Origin: Hydrogenophilales bacterium
Lineage (GTDB): Bacteria; Pseudomonadota; Gammaproteobacteria; Burkholderiales; Thiobacteraceae
Direction of reading: 5' to 3'
Assembly (NCBI GenBank): GCA_016235775.1
Contig: JACRIU010000114.1
Coordinates: 1 to 38,812 of the forward strand
DNA length: 38,812 nt
Shown here: one piece after another, positions 1-6,637 of the stretch
How the letters are laid out: each line of letters starts with the position of its first letter
Numbering within the stretch: position 1 is the stretch's first letter
Notes under the pieces: model-generated
Seen by the model: the letters and a program-made list of their open reading frames with translations, nothing else
Databases searched by the model: none
Told to the model about the DNA's origin: nothing
Program-made: the position numbers and the translations under genes

Positions 1-138
1 ACCCCCGGCCGGTCAAACCAGGAAGCATCGCAAATGTGTAGATTGAAAATCAAATCGTGGACACCCCAGAATCCCTCGAAACCCGCGCCAGTATTAGCTT
101 TGCAGTCCGCTGGGCTAAAATAAACCGGACACTAGTGA
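1..138. repeat. Left copy of a 138-bp terminal inverted repeat
   Basis: These 138 bases are the exact reverse complement of 38675-38812. The identity stops at base 138: the left copy runs on into the IS110-type transposase start codon and the right copy into unrelated sequence. The inner edge carries the palindrome CACTAGTG followed by GTGTCCGG-type sequence (read outward), which looks like the tip of an insertion sequence. Inference: two copies of one IS flank this contig and assembly stopped inside them. It is not settled whether this sequence is also the left end of the IS110-type element or a separate element that landed beside it. Confidence 0.85.
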
Positions 139-139
139 A

Positions 140-1414
140 ATGAAACCCCAAATTAACCACATCTATGCGGCCTACATCGGGATCGATTGGGCCGATCAGA
201 AACATGATATTTGTTTGCAGGCCGCCGGTGCCGACACACCGGAGTTTGCGGTGCTGGCCCATCGCCCCGACAGCATCGAGGCGTGGGCGTTGTCGCTCAA
301 ACAACGCTTTCATGGCCAGCCGATCGCTGTGTGCCTGGAACTCGCTAAGGGCCCGATCGTTTATGCATTGCAGAAATATGATTTCCTCGTCCTGTTTCCG
401 GTGAACCCTTCCACTCTGGCCAAGTATCGCCAAGCGTTCACGCCAAGCAATGCCAAGGATGATCCCAGCGATGCCCGGTTGCAACTCGAACTGCTCATGC
501 AGCACCGCGACAAGCTCAAACCACTTCAGCCCGAAGGCGTCGAAATGCGCACCCTGCAGTATTTGGTCGAGCAGCGTCGGGGCTTGGTCAATGATCGAGT
601 GCGCCTGACCAATCAATTAACTTATGCGTTGAAGCAATACTTCCCGCAAGTCCTGGAATGGTTCAAGGACAAGGACACGCTTGTCTTTTGTGATTTCCTC
701 AGCCGTTGGTCAACGCTGAAACAAGCCCAGCAGGCGCGTAAAACGACCTTGGAAGCTTTCTTCCATGCACACCATGTGCGTTATCCCAAGGTGATTGAAG
801 CGCGCGTGTCCGCCATCAAGGCCGCCATGCCGCTCACCAGTGATGTGAGTGTGATCCTGCCACATCAGCTTCTGGTGCAGGCACTTGCGCAACAACTTCG
901 GGTGTTGCTGGCATCCATCGAACATTTCGATACGAAAATTGCGGCGATCTCTCAGGCACTCCCTGACTATCCCTTATTTCAGGCGCTGCCCGGGGCGGGG
1001 CCGATCTATGCGCCGCGCCTACTCGCCGCATTTGGCGAACAACGCGCGCGTTACCAGAGCGCGGCAGAACTTCAGAAATATGCCGGGATCGCGCCCGTGA
1101 CCGAACGCAGTGGGAAAAAGTGCTGGGTGCACTGGCGCTTGCAATGTCCAAAATTCCTACGCCAGACCTTTGTCGAGTGGGCAGCTGAAACAATCCCGCG
1201 TTCGTTTTGGGCGGGGGCCTATTATCGCCAGAAGCGTGAGAAGGGCTGCTCACATCAAGCTGCGCTGCGCGCGCTGGCTTTCAAGTGGGTGCGGATTCTT
1301 TATCGTTGCTGGCAGACCCGCACGCCTTATGACGAATCCAGTTACTTGAATGCACTCAAACGCCGCGGCTCTTCGTTACTCAATTCGATCAGGGAGGATA
1401 CCAAAATGGCTTGA
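140..1414 (+). CDS. IS110-family transposase (DEDD recombinase)
   Basis: A 424-residue IS110-type transposase, the recombinase that excises and inserts its own element. The N-terminal RuvC-like DEDD domain is visible: D16 in GIDWAD, E67 in CLELAKGP, and D108 and D111 in KDDPSDA. The C-terminal Transposase_20-type domain begins near LPGAGPIYAPRLL and contains AGIAPVTERSGKK, whose serine is the expected second catalytic residue. Length is at the upper end for the family and the frame is open, so the gene may be active. The ATG lies only two bases inside the 138-bp terminal repeat and has no clear ribosome site, so the normal non-coding left end (where IS110-group bridge RNAs lie) is either that repeat or has been lost. 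The 3' end lies about 60 bp from the last codon of an integron cassette. Confidence 0.9.
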   Translation: MKPQINHIYAAYIGIDWADQKHDICLQAAGADTPEFAVLAHRPDSIEAWALSLKQRFHGQPIAVCLELAKGPIVYALQKYDFLVLFPVNPSTLAKYRQAFTPSNAKDDPSDARLQLELLMQHRDKLKPLQPEGVEMRTLQYLVEQRRGLVNDRVRLTNQLTYALKQYFPQVLEWFKDKDTLVFCDFLSRWSTLKQAQQARKTTLEAFFHAHHVRYPKVIEARVSAIKAAMPLTSDVSVILPHQLLVQALAQQLRVLLASIEHFDTKIAAISQALPDYPLFQALPGAGPIYAPRLLAAFGEQRARYQSAAELQKYAGIAPVTERSGKKCWVHWRLQCPKFLRQTFVEWAAETIPRSFWAGAYYRQKREKGCSHQAALRALAFKWVRILYRCWQTRTPYDESSYLNALKRRGSSLLNSIREDTKMA

Positions 1415-1471
1415 CTGTCGGCCTCAGGGCGTGGGTTGGGCGGCAGAGGTTTACCTAGCATTGGAGTTCCT

Positions 1472-1813
1472 TCATCGGTTAAGCGCCCGCTCACGAGTGA
1501 AACACGTTCCGGTGCCTGAATCGACACGCCAATACTCAATGACGTCATCGCTCTTCCGCACGCCAAAGACCAAGATGCAACCATCTGAGCGGCGATTTTC
1601 AAACTCTTCGAGAGTGCTTGTTTCGCGAACCACCGCGTAAACCTGCCTGCCTTTTAAAATGGACTGCGAAAATTTCTTCCCAATCAAGTCGTCGTAGTTC
1701 GGTGGCGTGTTCAGTTCATATTGAGCATTGGCACAAGAGCCCAATATCAGGCACATGCAACCTCCCAATAGGGCGGCTCGTAGTCCATTCGCATTGCACT
1801 TAAAGATGCTCAC
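1472..1813 (-). CDS. Integron cassette 2: small putative lipoprotein of unknown function
   Basis: A 113-residue protein with a short basic N-terminus, a hydrophobic stretch and the lipobox LGSC followed by ANAQYE, so it is probably exported and lipid-anchored. No functional domain is recognised. The reading frame stays open up to a TTG inside the attC core site GTTGGGC, but that is recombination-site sequence. The chosen start is the GTG at 1813, with GGAG a few bases upstream. The gene is in the same orientation as cassette 1 and begins directly after its attC, as cassette genes do. Its own attC is missing: only a possible 7-base core, GCTTAAC, overlaps its stop codon, and IS110-side sequence follows. 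Confidence 0.7.
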   Translation of the reverse strand: MSIFKCNANGLRAALLGGCMCLILGSCANAQYELNTPPNYDDLIGKKFSQSILKGRQVYAVVRETSTLEEFENRRSDGCILVFGVRKSDDVIEYWRVDSGTGTCFTRERALNR

Positions 1814-1831
1814 GCGGCTCCGTATTCTGAC

Positions 1832-1921
1832 GCCCAACGTTTGAGTTGAGGGGCCGCACGGCAGCGCAGCTGGCGGGTGGTCCCAGTGAGCGAAGCGAAC
1901 GACTCGAACGATTTGTTGGGC
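1832..1921 (-). other. Integron attC recombination site (complete, about 90 bp)
   Basis: Read on the minus strand the site starts with the outer core GCCCAAC (R'') and ends with the inner core GTTGGGC (R'), matching RYYYAAC and GTTRRRY. Inside them are the inverted imperfect arms: CGTTCGAGTCG near the first core pairs with the complement of CTCAACTCAAACG near the second, closely like the classical AACTCAAGCGTTRGGC end of known attC sites. The roughly 40-base centre is GC-rich and could form the variable terminal structure. It follows the cassette 1 gene and directly precedes cassette 2. This is the strongest evidence that the region is an integron cassette array. Confidence 0.92.
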
Positions 1922-1933
1922 AGCATGATTCGG

Positions 1934-2275
1934 TTACAAGCACACATCGCCAGCATGGAAGTGGACCTCTTTAATGTTGCCACCCAGTGGCACCAGGATA
2001 ACCTCGGTTGTGATGGCGCAAATTGGGTCTCGAATTGGATGGCGCGAACACACAGAAAATGATGGTGCGATTGCTGTTTTACCGGACTCGGTTACAAACT
2101 CCCCTGACTTCGGCGTGCATTTATATCCATACGCCACGAGCGCCGTGGTCGCCGCGTCTATCGAGGTACCCACGGATGCGCGAGAAATTGCTTCACTGCG
2201 CTCAAGTACCGCCACATCGCCGGGATCGGGACTACAGGCAGTTAGAAAAGGAAAAAGGGCGACTACAAGGCGCAT
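1934..2275 (-). CDS. Integron cassette 1: small putative lipoprotein of unknown function
   Basis: A 113-residue protein beginning MRLVVALFPFLTAC, a compact lipoprotein signal peptide with lipobox LTAC, so it is expected in the periplasm anchored to a membrane. The mature part has three further cysteines (in YKCTP, SVCSR and DPICA) plus one near the C-terminus (DVCL), suggesting possible disulfides. No domain is recognised. The ATG is 26 bases after the core site GTTGGGC (minus-strand complement of 2301-2307), and its stop lies 13 bases before the attC at 1832-1921. It is therefore the first cassette after attI and would be read from an integron promoter near the integrase gene. Confidence 0.75.
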   Translation of the reverse strand: MRLVVALFPFLTACSPDPGDVAVLERSEAISRASVGTSIDAATTALVAYGYKCTPKSGEFVTESGKTAIAPSFSVCSRHPIRDPICAITTEVILVPLGGNIKEVHFHAGDVCL

Positions 2276-2300
2276 AGTTCAGGGGTACTCCGGGGCTGAT

Positions 2301-2434
2301 GCCCAACGAAAAGTGTCCATCCTAAAAGACGGAAAATAAAGCGTCAATGTTGACGTATAATACAGTTGCCATAAGCAAAATTTCTTTAAAATCATACGCC
2401 AGTACATTTTTATTCGTCCTAACAGGAATTGAAA
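2301..2434. promoter_or_regulatory. attI-like site and intergenic control region of the integron
   Basis: GCCCAAC at 2301-2307 is, on the minus strand, the core GTTGGGC where cassette 1 joins the integron platform. Between it and the divergent integrase start there is no attC-like inverted structure, as expected of an attI site. The stretch includes the short palindrome CGTCAATGTTGACG (2342-2355) and TATAAT at 2356-2361, which could serve an integrase promoter. The minus strand carries TATTAT nearby, a possible -10 for the cassette promoter, but no convincing -35. Exact attI limits cannot be set by eye. Confidence 0.7.
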
Positions 2435-2656
2435 ATGCGTCAAATTTCCTCGTCCTCACTAAATTCCCCTGAGACACCACGTTTGCTCGTTCGGGTTCGG
2501 GACAAAATTCGACTAAAGCACTATAGCATTCGCACCGAGCAGGCGTATACCGATTGGGTAAGGCGCTTTATCTTATTCCATGAAAAGCGCCATCCGGCTG
2601 AGATGGGCGCCGCTGAGGTTGAGCAATTTTTAACGCACCTTGCGGTGTATAAATAG
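2435..2656 (+). pseudogene. intI: Integron integrase, N-terminal fragment only
   Basis: A 73-residue open frame whose sequence matches the start of IntI tyrosine recombinases: a variable leader, then RDKIRLKHYSIRTEQAY, DWVRRFILFHEKRHP and EVEQFLTHLAV, the SAM-like DNA-binding domain. It begins at an ATG preceded by AGGAA. The similarity stops after LAV at about base 2646, exactly where a GTATAAATAGGGTCA repeat begins and supplies a TAG stop. The catalytic domain (R, HxxR, Y) and the integron-specific patch are absent and not found further on. The gene is divergent from the two cassettes and separated from cassette 1 by the attI-like region, the standard integron layout. The integrase cannot be active, so the array is frozen unless one acts in trans. 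Confidence 0.9.
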
Positions 2657-2830
2657 GGTCATGTATAAATAGTATAAATAGGGTCAGACTCGACTTATTC
2701 CAAGTTATGTCGAGTCTGCCCTAATCGGTGTATAAATAGGGTCAGACTCGACTTATTCCAAGTTATGTCGAGTCTGCCCTAATTATTTGCAATTATTTGC
2801 AATTATTTGTCGAGTCTGAACCCAATTATT
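2647..2830. repeat. Tandem 54-bp palindromic repeats at the intI truncation point
   Basis: Two identical 54-base units lie at 2672-2725 and 2730-2783. Each holds the inverted repeat CAGACTCGAC / GTCGAGTCTG with outer AGGG/CCCT arms, so single strands would fold into a long hairpin. Partial copies precede them (from 2647 and 2662). They are followed by a 10-base motif, AATTATTTGC, repeated nearly three times at 2781-2809, and one more half arm (GTCGAGTCTG, 2809-2818). The structure resembles REP/MITE-type palindromes mobilised in trans. No transposase for it is present here. Confidence 0.85.
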
Positions 2831-2842
2831 TCGGTGGGAACG

Positions 2843-3196
2843 CTACGCTGCAGCGGGATAAGGCGTGATTTCCTTTTCCAATCGACGTCCGATCTCCGCT
2901 TGCGTAGTTCTCAAATCGAAATCCGCCTGCAAGCCCAGCCAGAATTCCGGCGAGTTGCCGAAATAGCGCGCCAGCCGCAATGCCGTGTCCGCCGAAACGC
3001 CGCGGCTATGGTTCAGGATGCCTGTAATCCGGTTGGCCGGCACATGCAAGGCTGTCGCCAGCGCATTGGCGCTCATGTTCAAGGGCTCCAGGAAGTCGTG
3101 CAGCAAAATGTCGCCGGGATGGGTGGGCGGGATGCGCTTTTTGGTCGCGACATCCGAAAAATCCATTCCCGGCAAATCCTCGATGCGAATACTCAT
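2843..3196 (-). CDS. higA: HigA-family antitoxin (XRE helix-turn-helix)
   Basis: A 117-residue antitoxin expected to bind and neutralise HigB and to repress the operon as a dimer. The typical HigA opening HPGDILLHDFLEPLNMS is at residues 26-42, followed by the helix-turn-helix (ANALATALHVPANRITGILN) and the family signature FGNSPEFWLGLQADFDL. It lies nine bases downstream of the toxin on the same strand, the toxin-first order typical of HigBA. The C-terminus ends near the 54-bp palindromic repeats. No attC-like site is seen on either side, so the pair is next to, not part of, the integron cassette array. Confidence 0.92.
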   Translation of the reverse strand: MSIRIEDLPGMDFSDVATKKRIPPTHPGDILLHDFLEPLNMSANALATALHVPANRITGILNHSRGVSADTALRLARYFGNSPEFWLGLQADFDLRTTQAEIGRRLEKEITPYPAAA

Positions 3197-3205
3197 ATCG
3201 GTCTC

Positions 3206-3487
3206 CTAATGGTAATCAACGATCTCAACGTCAAAGGCGTCGCCGTTTTCGAAACGAAAGCACGCGCGCCACTGGTTATTGATGCGGATGCTCCAAAACC
3301 CCTTACGGTTGCCGGCCAGCGCCTCCAGCCGGTTTTCGGGCGGCACGCGCAGGTCGTTCAGCGTGCGCGCCCGGTGCAGCATGTCCAGTTTTTCCCGTGC
3401 GCGTTTGCAGATCGCAGGCGGCAGTTTCTTGGCCATCAACCCGCTGAAAATGGCGGCGGTGGACTTGTCGGCGAAGGTCTTGATCAC
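3206..3487 (-). CDS. higB: HigB-family toxin (RelE-like mRNA interferase)
   Basis: A 93-residue RelE/ParE-superfamily toxin that, in known HigB proteins, cuts mRNA on the ribosome. Family landmarks are the MIKTFADKSTAAIFSG opening, the helix KLPPAICKRAREKLDML, DLRVPPENRLEAL, and the core GFWSIRINNQWRACFRF, with several of the basic and aromatic residues used for RNA cleavage. The start is GTG at 3487. A good promoter sits so close upstream that its transcript would begin at or within a base or two of this GTG, and no ribosome-binding site is visible. Together with higA this is a complete, apparently intact module. Confidence 0.92.
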   Translation of the reverse strand: MIKTFADKSTAAIFSGLMAKKLPPAICKRAREKLDMLHRARTLNDLRVPPENRLEALAGNRKGFWSIRINNQWRACFRFENGDAFDVEIVDYH

Positions 3488-3493
3488 TCGGAA

Positions 3494-3522
3494 ACTGTAG
3501 TATGTATTACGTAAAACGTCAA
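3494..3522 (-). promoter_or_regulatory. higBA promoter with possible operator
   Basis: On the minus strand there is TTGACG (3522-3517), a 17-base spacer and TACAGT (3499-3494), a strong sigma-70 match. The spacer contains the palindrome TACGTA within TTTTACGTAAT, a plausible HigA operator. The -10 ends only six bases before the higB GTG, which predicts a leaderless or nearly leaderless message. Confidence 0.6.
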
Positions 3523-3608
3523 GCTGATCTGGGCCGGGCGTAAATGAGGCAGAAGCTGGGCAGTGAGCGTTTCAGCGGCAGGTAAAACGTATCAATACGG
3601 CGATAGCT

Positions 3609-4094
3609 TTAGTCGCGGAAGTTCCCGAACTGCAACGGAAAGTCGGTAATCGATTTTTTGACCAGGGCAATCGCGTCTTGCAGCACATCGCGCTTCGCAC
3701 CCGAGACGCGCACGGTATCGCCTTGAATGCTGGCTTGGACTTTCATCTTGCTGTCTTTGAGCAGCTTGACGATTTTTTTGGCCAGGTCGGATTCGACGCC
3801 GGTTTTGATGGTGGCGGTTCGCTTTACTTTGTTGCCGCTGACTTTTTCGGATTTGCCGATTTCCATGCATTTGATATCCACGCCACGTTTGATCAGCTTG
3901 GCGTTGAGGACTTCTTGTACTTGGTCGAGCTTGAAGTCGTCGTCGGCAAATAGGGTCAGCACGTAATCCGCTTGCTCTACGCGCGCATCCGAGCCTTTGA
4001 AGTCGAAGCGGTTGGTGACTTCCTTGTTCACTTGCTCCACGGCGTTTTTGACTTCCTGCTTATCCACTTCGGACATGATGTCGAACGAGGGCAT
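3609..4094 (-). CDS. yajQ: YajQ-family nucleotide-binding protein
   Basis: A 161-residue YajQ protein of the usual length. It has the family opening [21 protein letters not shown] and the duplicated ferredoxin-like halves ([12 protein letters not shown] near residue 30, KLIKRGVD, then [26 protein letters not shown] and a terminal [11 protein letters not shown]). In Xanthomonas a homologue binds cyclic di-GMP and acts with a transcription factor; elsewhere YajQ is linked to nucleotide or RNA binding. The ribosome site AGGAG lies in ATAGGAGCCGCC-ATG and overlaps the TAG stop of the upstream gene, so the two are cotranscribed and probably translationally coupled. Confidence 0.95.
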   Translation of the reverse strand: MPSFDIMSEVDKQEVKNAVEQVNKEVTNRFDFKGSDARVEQADYVLTLFADDDFKLDQVQEVLNAKLIKRGVDIKCMEIGKSEKVSGNKVKRTATIKTGVESDLAKKIVKLLKDSKMKVQASIQGDTVRVSGAKRDVLQDAIALVKKSITDFPLQFGNFRD

Positions 4095-4102
4095 GGCGGC
4101 TC

Positions 4103-4684
4103 CTATTTTCGTTTGGTTGCGCGGATGAGCTGGCTGCTGATCGGGCCGCCGGTGCTGTCGTCGAATTCGGCGGCGGCTTCCACCGCCAGGCGGGCGAGGG
4201 CTTCGGCGTTGAGCTTGGGCTGATCGTAGGCGGCGTACAGCGCGCCCATGGCGTAGTCAGCGCCTGCGCCATAGGCGTAGAACTTGGAAAATTCCTGCAC
4301 CGTGCGGTGCGGCGCGACGCCGAAAATGCCGTGCGCGTTGGCGATCAGCACGTACATGCGCGAGGTTTCGAGATCGTCTTCCTTGTCCTCATTCGCATTC
4401 AGGAAATAGCGTTCCTTCATGGCCGCGTGCAGTTCTTGCCAGGTGCGGAAAATGTTCGGCACCGAGTCGAACTTGGGCGGTGTTTCCAGTTGCGAAAAAT
4501 ACTCGGTGAGGATCAGCTTGAAGGTGGTGGTGCCGGTAATCGCCATAAAACTGTCGCCGACTTGAAAAATTTTCTCATGGTTGGCGACGTAGACCGACGA
4601 TTCCTTGGTGCTGCCCCATTTGGTGAGCGTGTCCGCTGCGATAGCGAACTGGCCGTTTTTGCGGACGACAGCGAGGGTGGTCAT
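4103..4684 (-). CDS. Betaproteobacterial proteasome homologue (BPH-type Ntn hydrolase)
   Basis: A 193-residue protein with a proteasome-beta/HslV-like N-terminus, [24 protein letters not shown]. If the initiator Met is removed, Thr1 becomes the N-terminal nucleophile and Asp falls exactly at position 17 (AAD), as in proteasome beta subunits. A lysine in HEKIF (about 37) may take the Lys33 role after a short insertion, and [17 protein letters not shown] corresponds to the GSG..A.G region. The length, lack of a partner ATPase beside it and betaproteobacterial setting fit BPH (also called Anbu-like) rather than HslV, which normally pairs with hslU. It would form a self-compartmentalised ring peptidase with unknown substrates. 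It sits between ppnP and yajQ and ends in TAG. Confidence 0.78.
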   Translation of the reverse strand: MTTLAVVRKNGQFAIAADTLTKWGSTKESSVYVANHEKIFQVGDSFMAITGTTTFKLILTEYFSQLETPPKFDSVPNIFRTWQELHAAMKERYFLNANEDKEDDLETSRMYVLIANAHGIFGVAPHRTVQEFSKFYAYGAGADYAMGALYAAYDQPKLNAEALARLAVEAAAEFDDSTGGPISSQLIRATKRK

Positions 4685-4686
4685 GG

Positions 4687-4998
4687 CTATTTGAAGTGGC
4701 AGACGTAATCGAGCGTTTCGACGGTTTCGATCTCGAAACTGCTATTGCCCGGCACGCTGAAGGTTTGGCCAGCGGAGTAGGTTTGCCAATCGTTGCTGCC
4801 CGCAAGCTTGATCTTGCATACGCCGCCGTTGATCTCCATGTCCTCGGGCGCGCCGGTGTTGAATGTGAGTTTGCTGGGAAAGATGACGCCGCAGGTTTTT
4901 TTCGTGCCATCGGGAAACAGCACGGTGTGCGAGACGCACTTGCCATCGAAAAACAGGTTGGCTTTTTTGACGACGCTGACGTTATCGAATTGAGTCAT
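4687..4998 (-). CDS. ppnP: Pyrimidine/purine nucleoside phosphorylase PpnP
   Basis: A 103-residue single-domain cupin of the YaiE/PpnP family (formerly DUF1255). It reversibly splits several nucleosides with phosphate to give the base and ribose 1-phosphate. Recognisable segments are [47 protein letters not shown] and the end stretch [16 protein letters not shown]. The length equals that of the family. AAGGAAAAATC precedes the ATG. The gene begins 9 bases after argG on the same strand and is followed after 2 bases by the BPH gene, so argG, ppnP, BPH and yajQ look like one transcription unit. Confidence 0.93.
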   Translation of the reverse strand: MTQFDNVSVVKKANLFFDGKCVSHTVLFPDGTKKTCGVIFPSKLTFNTGAPEDMEINGGVCKIKLAGSNDWQTYSAGQTFSVPGNSSFEIETVETLDYVCHFK

Positions 4999-5007
4999 GA
5001 TTTTTCC

Positions 5008-6228
5008 TTAAGTACGATTTTTTCTTTTCGCCGCAATCCGCATGCGCAGCGCATTGAGTTTGATGAAGCCGCCGGCATCGGCCTGGTTGTAGGCGCCGGC
5101 ATCGTCTTCAAACGTGGCGATGGTGGGGTCGAACAGCGAATCGGTTTTCGAGTCGCGACCCACCACAGTGACATTGCCTTTGTAGAGCTTGACCCGCACC
5201 CAGCCATTGACACTGTCTTGCGTGTTGTCGATTAACCCTTGGAGTGCAAGGCGTTCCGGGCTCCACCAGTAACCATTGTAGATGAGCGAAGCATAGCGCG
5301 GCATCAGGTCGTCCTTGAGATGCGCCACTTCGCGGTCGAGGGTGATGGATTCGATGGCGCGGTGCGCTTTGAGCATGATGGCGCCGCCGGGCGTTTCATA
5401 GCAGCCGCGTGATTTCATGCCGACGTAGCGGTTCTCCACCAAATCCAGGCGGCCGATGCCATGCTTACCGCCGAGGCGGTTGAGTTCGGCGAGGACAGAC
5501 GCCGCGCTCAGGGTTTTGCCGTTAAGCGCGACAATGTCGCCGTGCTTGAATTCGAGTTCGAGATATTCGGGCGCATCGGGCGCTTTTTCCGGGGACACGG
5601 TCCAGCGCCACATATCTTCTTCCGGCTCCGCTGCCGGGTCTTCCAGCGCGCGGCCTTCATAGCTGATGTGCAGCAGGTTGGCATCCATGCTGTAAGGGCT
5701 GCCGCCGGCTTTGTGTTTCATTTCCACCGGGATACCGTGTTTTTCAGCGTAAGTGAGGAGTTTTTCGCGCGAGAGCAGATCCCACTCTCGCCACGGCGCG
5801 ATGATTTTTATGTCGGGGTTCAGCGCATAGGCGCCGAGCTCGAAGCGCACTTGGTCGTTGCCCTTGCCGGTGGCGCCGTGGGAAATGGCGGAGGCGCCGG
5901 TCATCTTGGCGATTTCGATCAGGCGCTTGGCGATGAGCGGGCGCGCAATCGAGGTGCCGAGCAAATACTCGCCTTCATATACCGTATTGGCGCGGAACAT
6001 CGGGAACACGAAATCGCGCACGAATTCTTCGCGCAGATCGTCGATGAAGATTTCCTTCACGCCGAATTGGCGGGCTTTGGCGCGCGCCGGTTCGAGTTCT
6101 TCGCCTTGGCCGATATCGGCGGTGAAGGTGACGACCTCGCATTGATAGGTGTCTTGCAGCCATTTCAAAATGACCGAGGTGTCCAGCCCGCCGGAATAGG
6201 CGAGCACGACTTTATTGCTTGAGCTCAT
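5008..6228 (-). CDS. argG: Argininosuccinate synthase
   Basis: A 406-residue cytosolic enzyme that joins citrulline and aspartate using ATP to make argininosuccinate, the penultimate arginine precursor. The P-loop-like AYSGGLDTS (residues 10-18) binds [18 protein letters not shown], the [18 protein letters not shown] segment and the KGNVTVVGR end block are all family signatures. The size is normal for the ~400-residue class I enzyme. The start [14 protein letters not shown] is typical. It lies downstream of argD and argF but is separated from them by a repeat-containing spacer at 6229-6409, so it may have its own promoter. Confidence 0.97.
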   Translation of the reverse strand: MSSSNKVVLAYSGGLDTSVILKWLQDTYQCEVVTFTADIGQGEELEPARAKARQFGVKEIFIDDLREEFVRDFVFPMFRANTVYEGEYLLGTSIARPLIAKRLIEIAKMTGASAISHGATGKGNDQVRFELGAYALNPDIKIIAPWREWDLLSREKLLTYAEKHGIPVEMKHKAGGSPYSMDANLLHISYEGRALEDPAAEPEEDMWRWTVSPEKAPDAPEYLELEFKHGDIVALNGKTLSAASVLAELNRLGGKHGIGRLDLVENRYVGMKSRGCYETPGGAIMLKAHRAIESITLDREVAHLKDDLMPRYASLIYNGYWWSPERLALQGLIDNTQDSVNGWVRVKLYKGNVTVVGRDSKTDSLFDPTIATFEDDAGAYNQADAGGFIKLNALRMRIAAKRKNRT

Positions 6229-6268
6229 AAGTGACCTTGCAGTTCTAACGTTAAACCTGGAAAAAAAG

Positions 6269-6397
6269 ATTTCACCGCAGAGGACGCAGAGGGCGCGGAG
6301 TAATTCAAGTGCTTAGTGTAAGTAATCGGCCGGAGGGGCAGATTCATTAATCTGCATTGCTGTTCCTCTGCGTCCTCCGCGTCCTCTGCGGTGAAAT
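6269..6397. repeat. Inverted repeat of the ttcaccgcagaggacgcagag type
   Basis: The 19-base sequence at 6269-6287 is found as its perfect reverse complement at 6379-6397, with related GCAGAGG-type bases extending both arms. The element lies between the DUF2283 gene and argG and would fold into a large hairpin in the transcript. The motif is one of the dispersed intergenic repeats met in many bacterial genomes; no coding function is seen. The remaining spacer holds nothing else recognisable. Confidence 0.8.
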
Positions 6398-6409
6398 ATC
6401 CTTCACAAC

Positions 6410-6637
6410 TCAATGCGCTGCGCCGGCGACGGCATGCACTTCGCCGGGGAAGTTGCCTACGCGCAGCAATTTCAAATCGGTTTTTTGGCTCGCGTGCTCG
6501 ATCTCGATGCCCACTACGCGACCGTCATCGGATAGATTCAACACGATTCCCGCTTGCGCCTCCCAGGCGCGGGTGGCGCTTTCAGGTGCTAGCTCCAGGT
6601 AGAGCGTATCCGTGTCTTTGAAATAGGCGATGTTCAT
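6410..6637 (-). CDS. DUF2283-family small protein
   Basis: A 75-residue protein with the DUF2283 pattern: MNIAYFKDTDTLYLEL, then GIVLNLSDDGRVVGIEIEHASQK. The family is widespread and its function unknown. The ATG overlaps the argF stop codon in ATGA (6634-6637), so translation is probably coupled to argF. The C-terminal third (DLKLLRVGNFPGEVHAVAGAAH) is not conserved in the family as far as I recognise. It is the last gene of the argD-argF unit before the 6269-6397 repeat. Confidence 0.85.
   Translation of the reverse strand: MNIAYFKDTDTLYLELAPESATRAWEAQAGIVLNLSDDGRVVGIEIEHASQKTDLKLLRVGNFPGEVHAVAGAAH

Noticed and set aside
1342..1640. Overlapping frames on both strands near the IS end
   Set aside because: They are shadows of the transposase and cassette 2 with no start signals or recognisable products.
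2781..2809. CRISPR-like array in the short repeats
   Set aside because: Units are contiguous 10-mers without spacers; the 54-bp copies are also directly adjacent and no cas gene is present.
2843..3487. higBA as an integron cassette
   Set aside because: It lies on the far side of intI from attI and no attC core pair is seen on either side.
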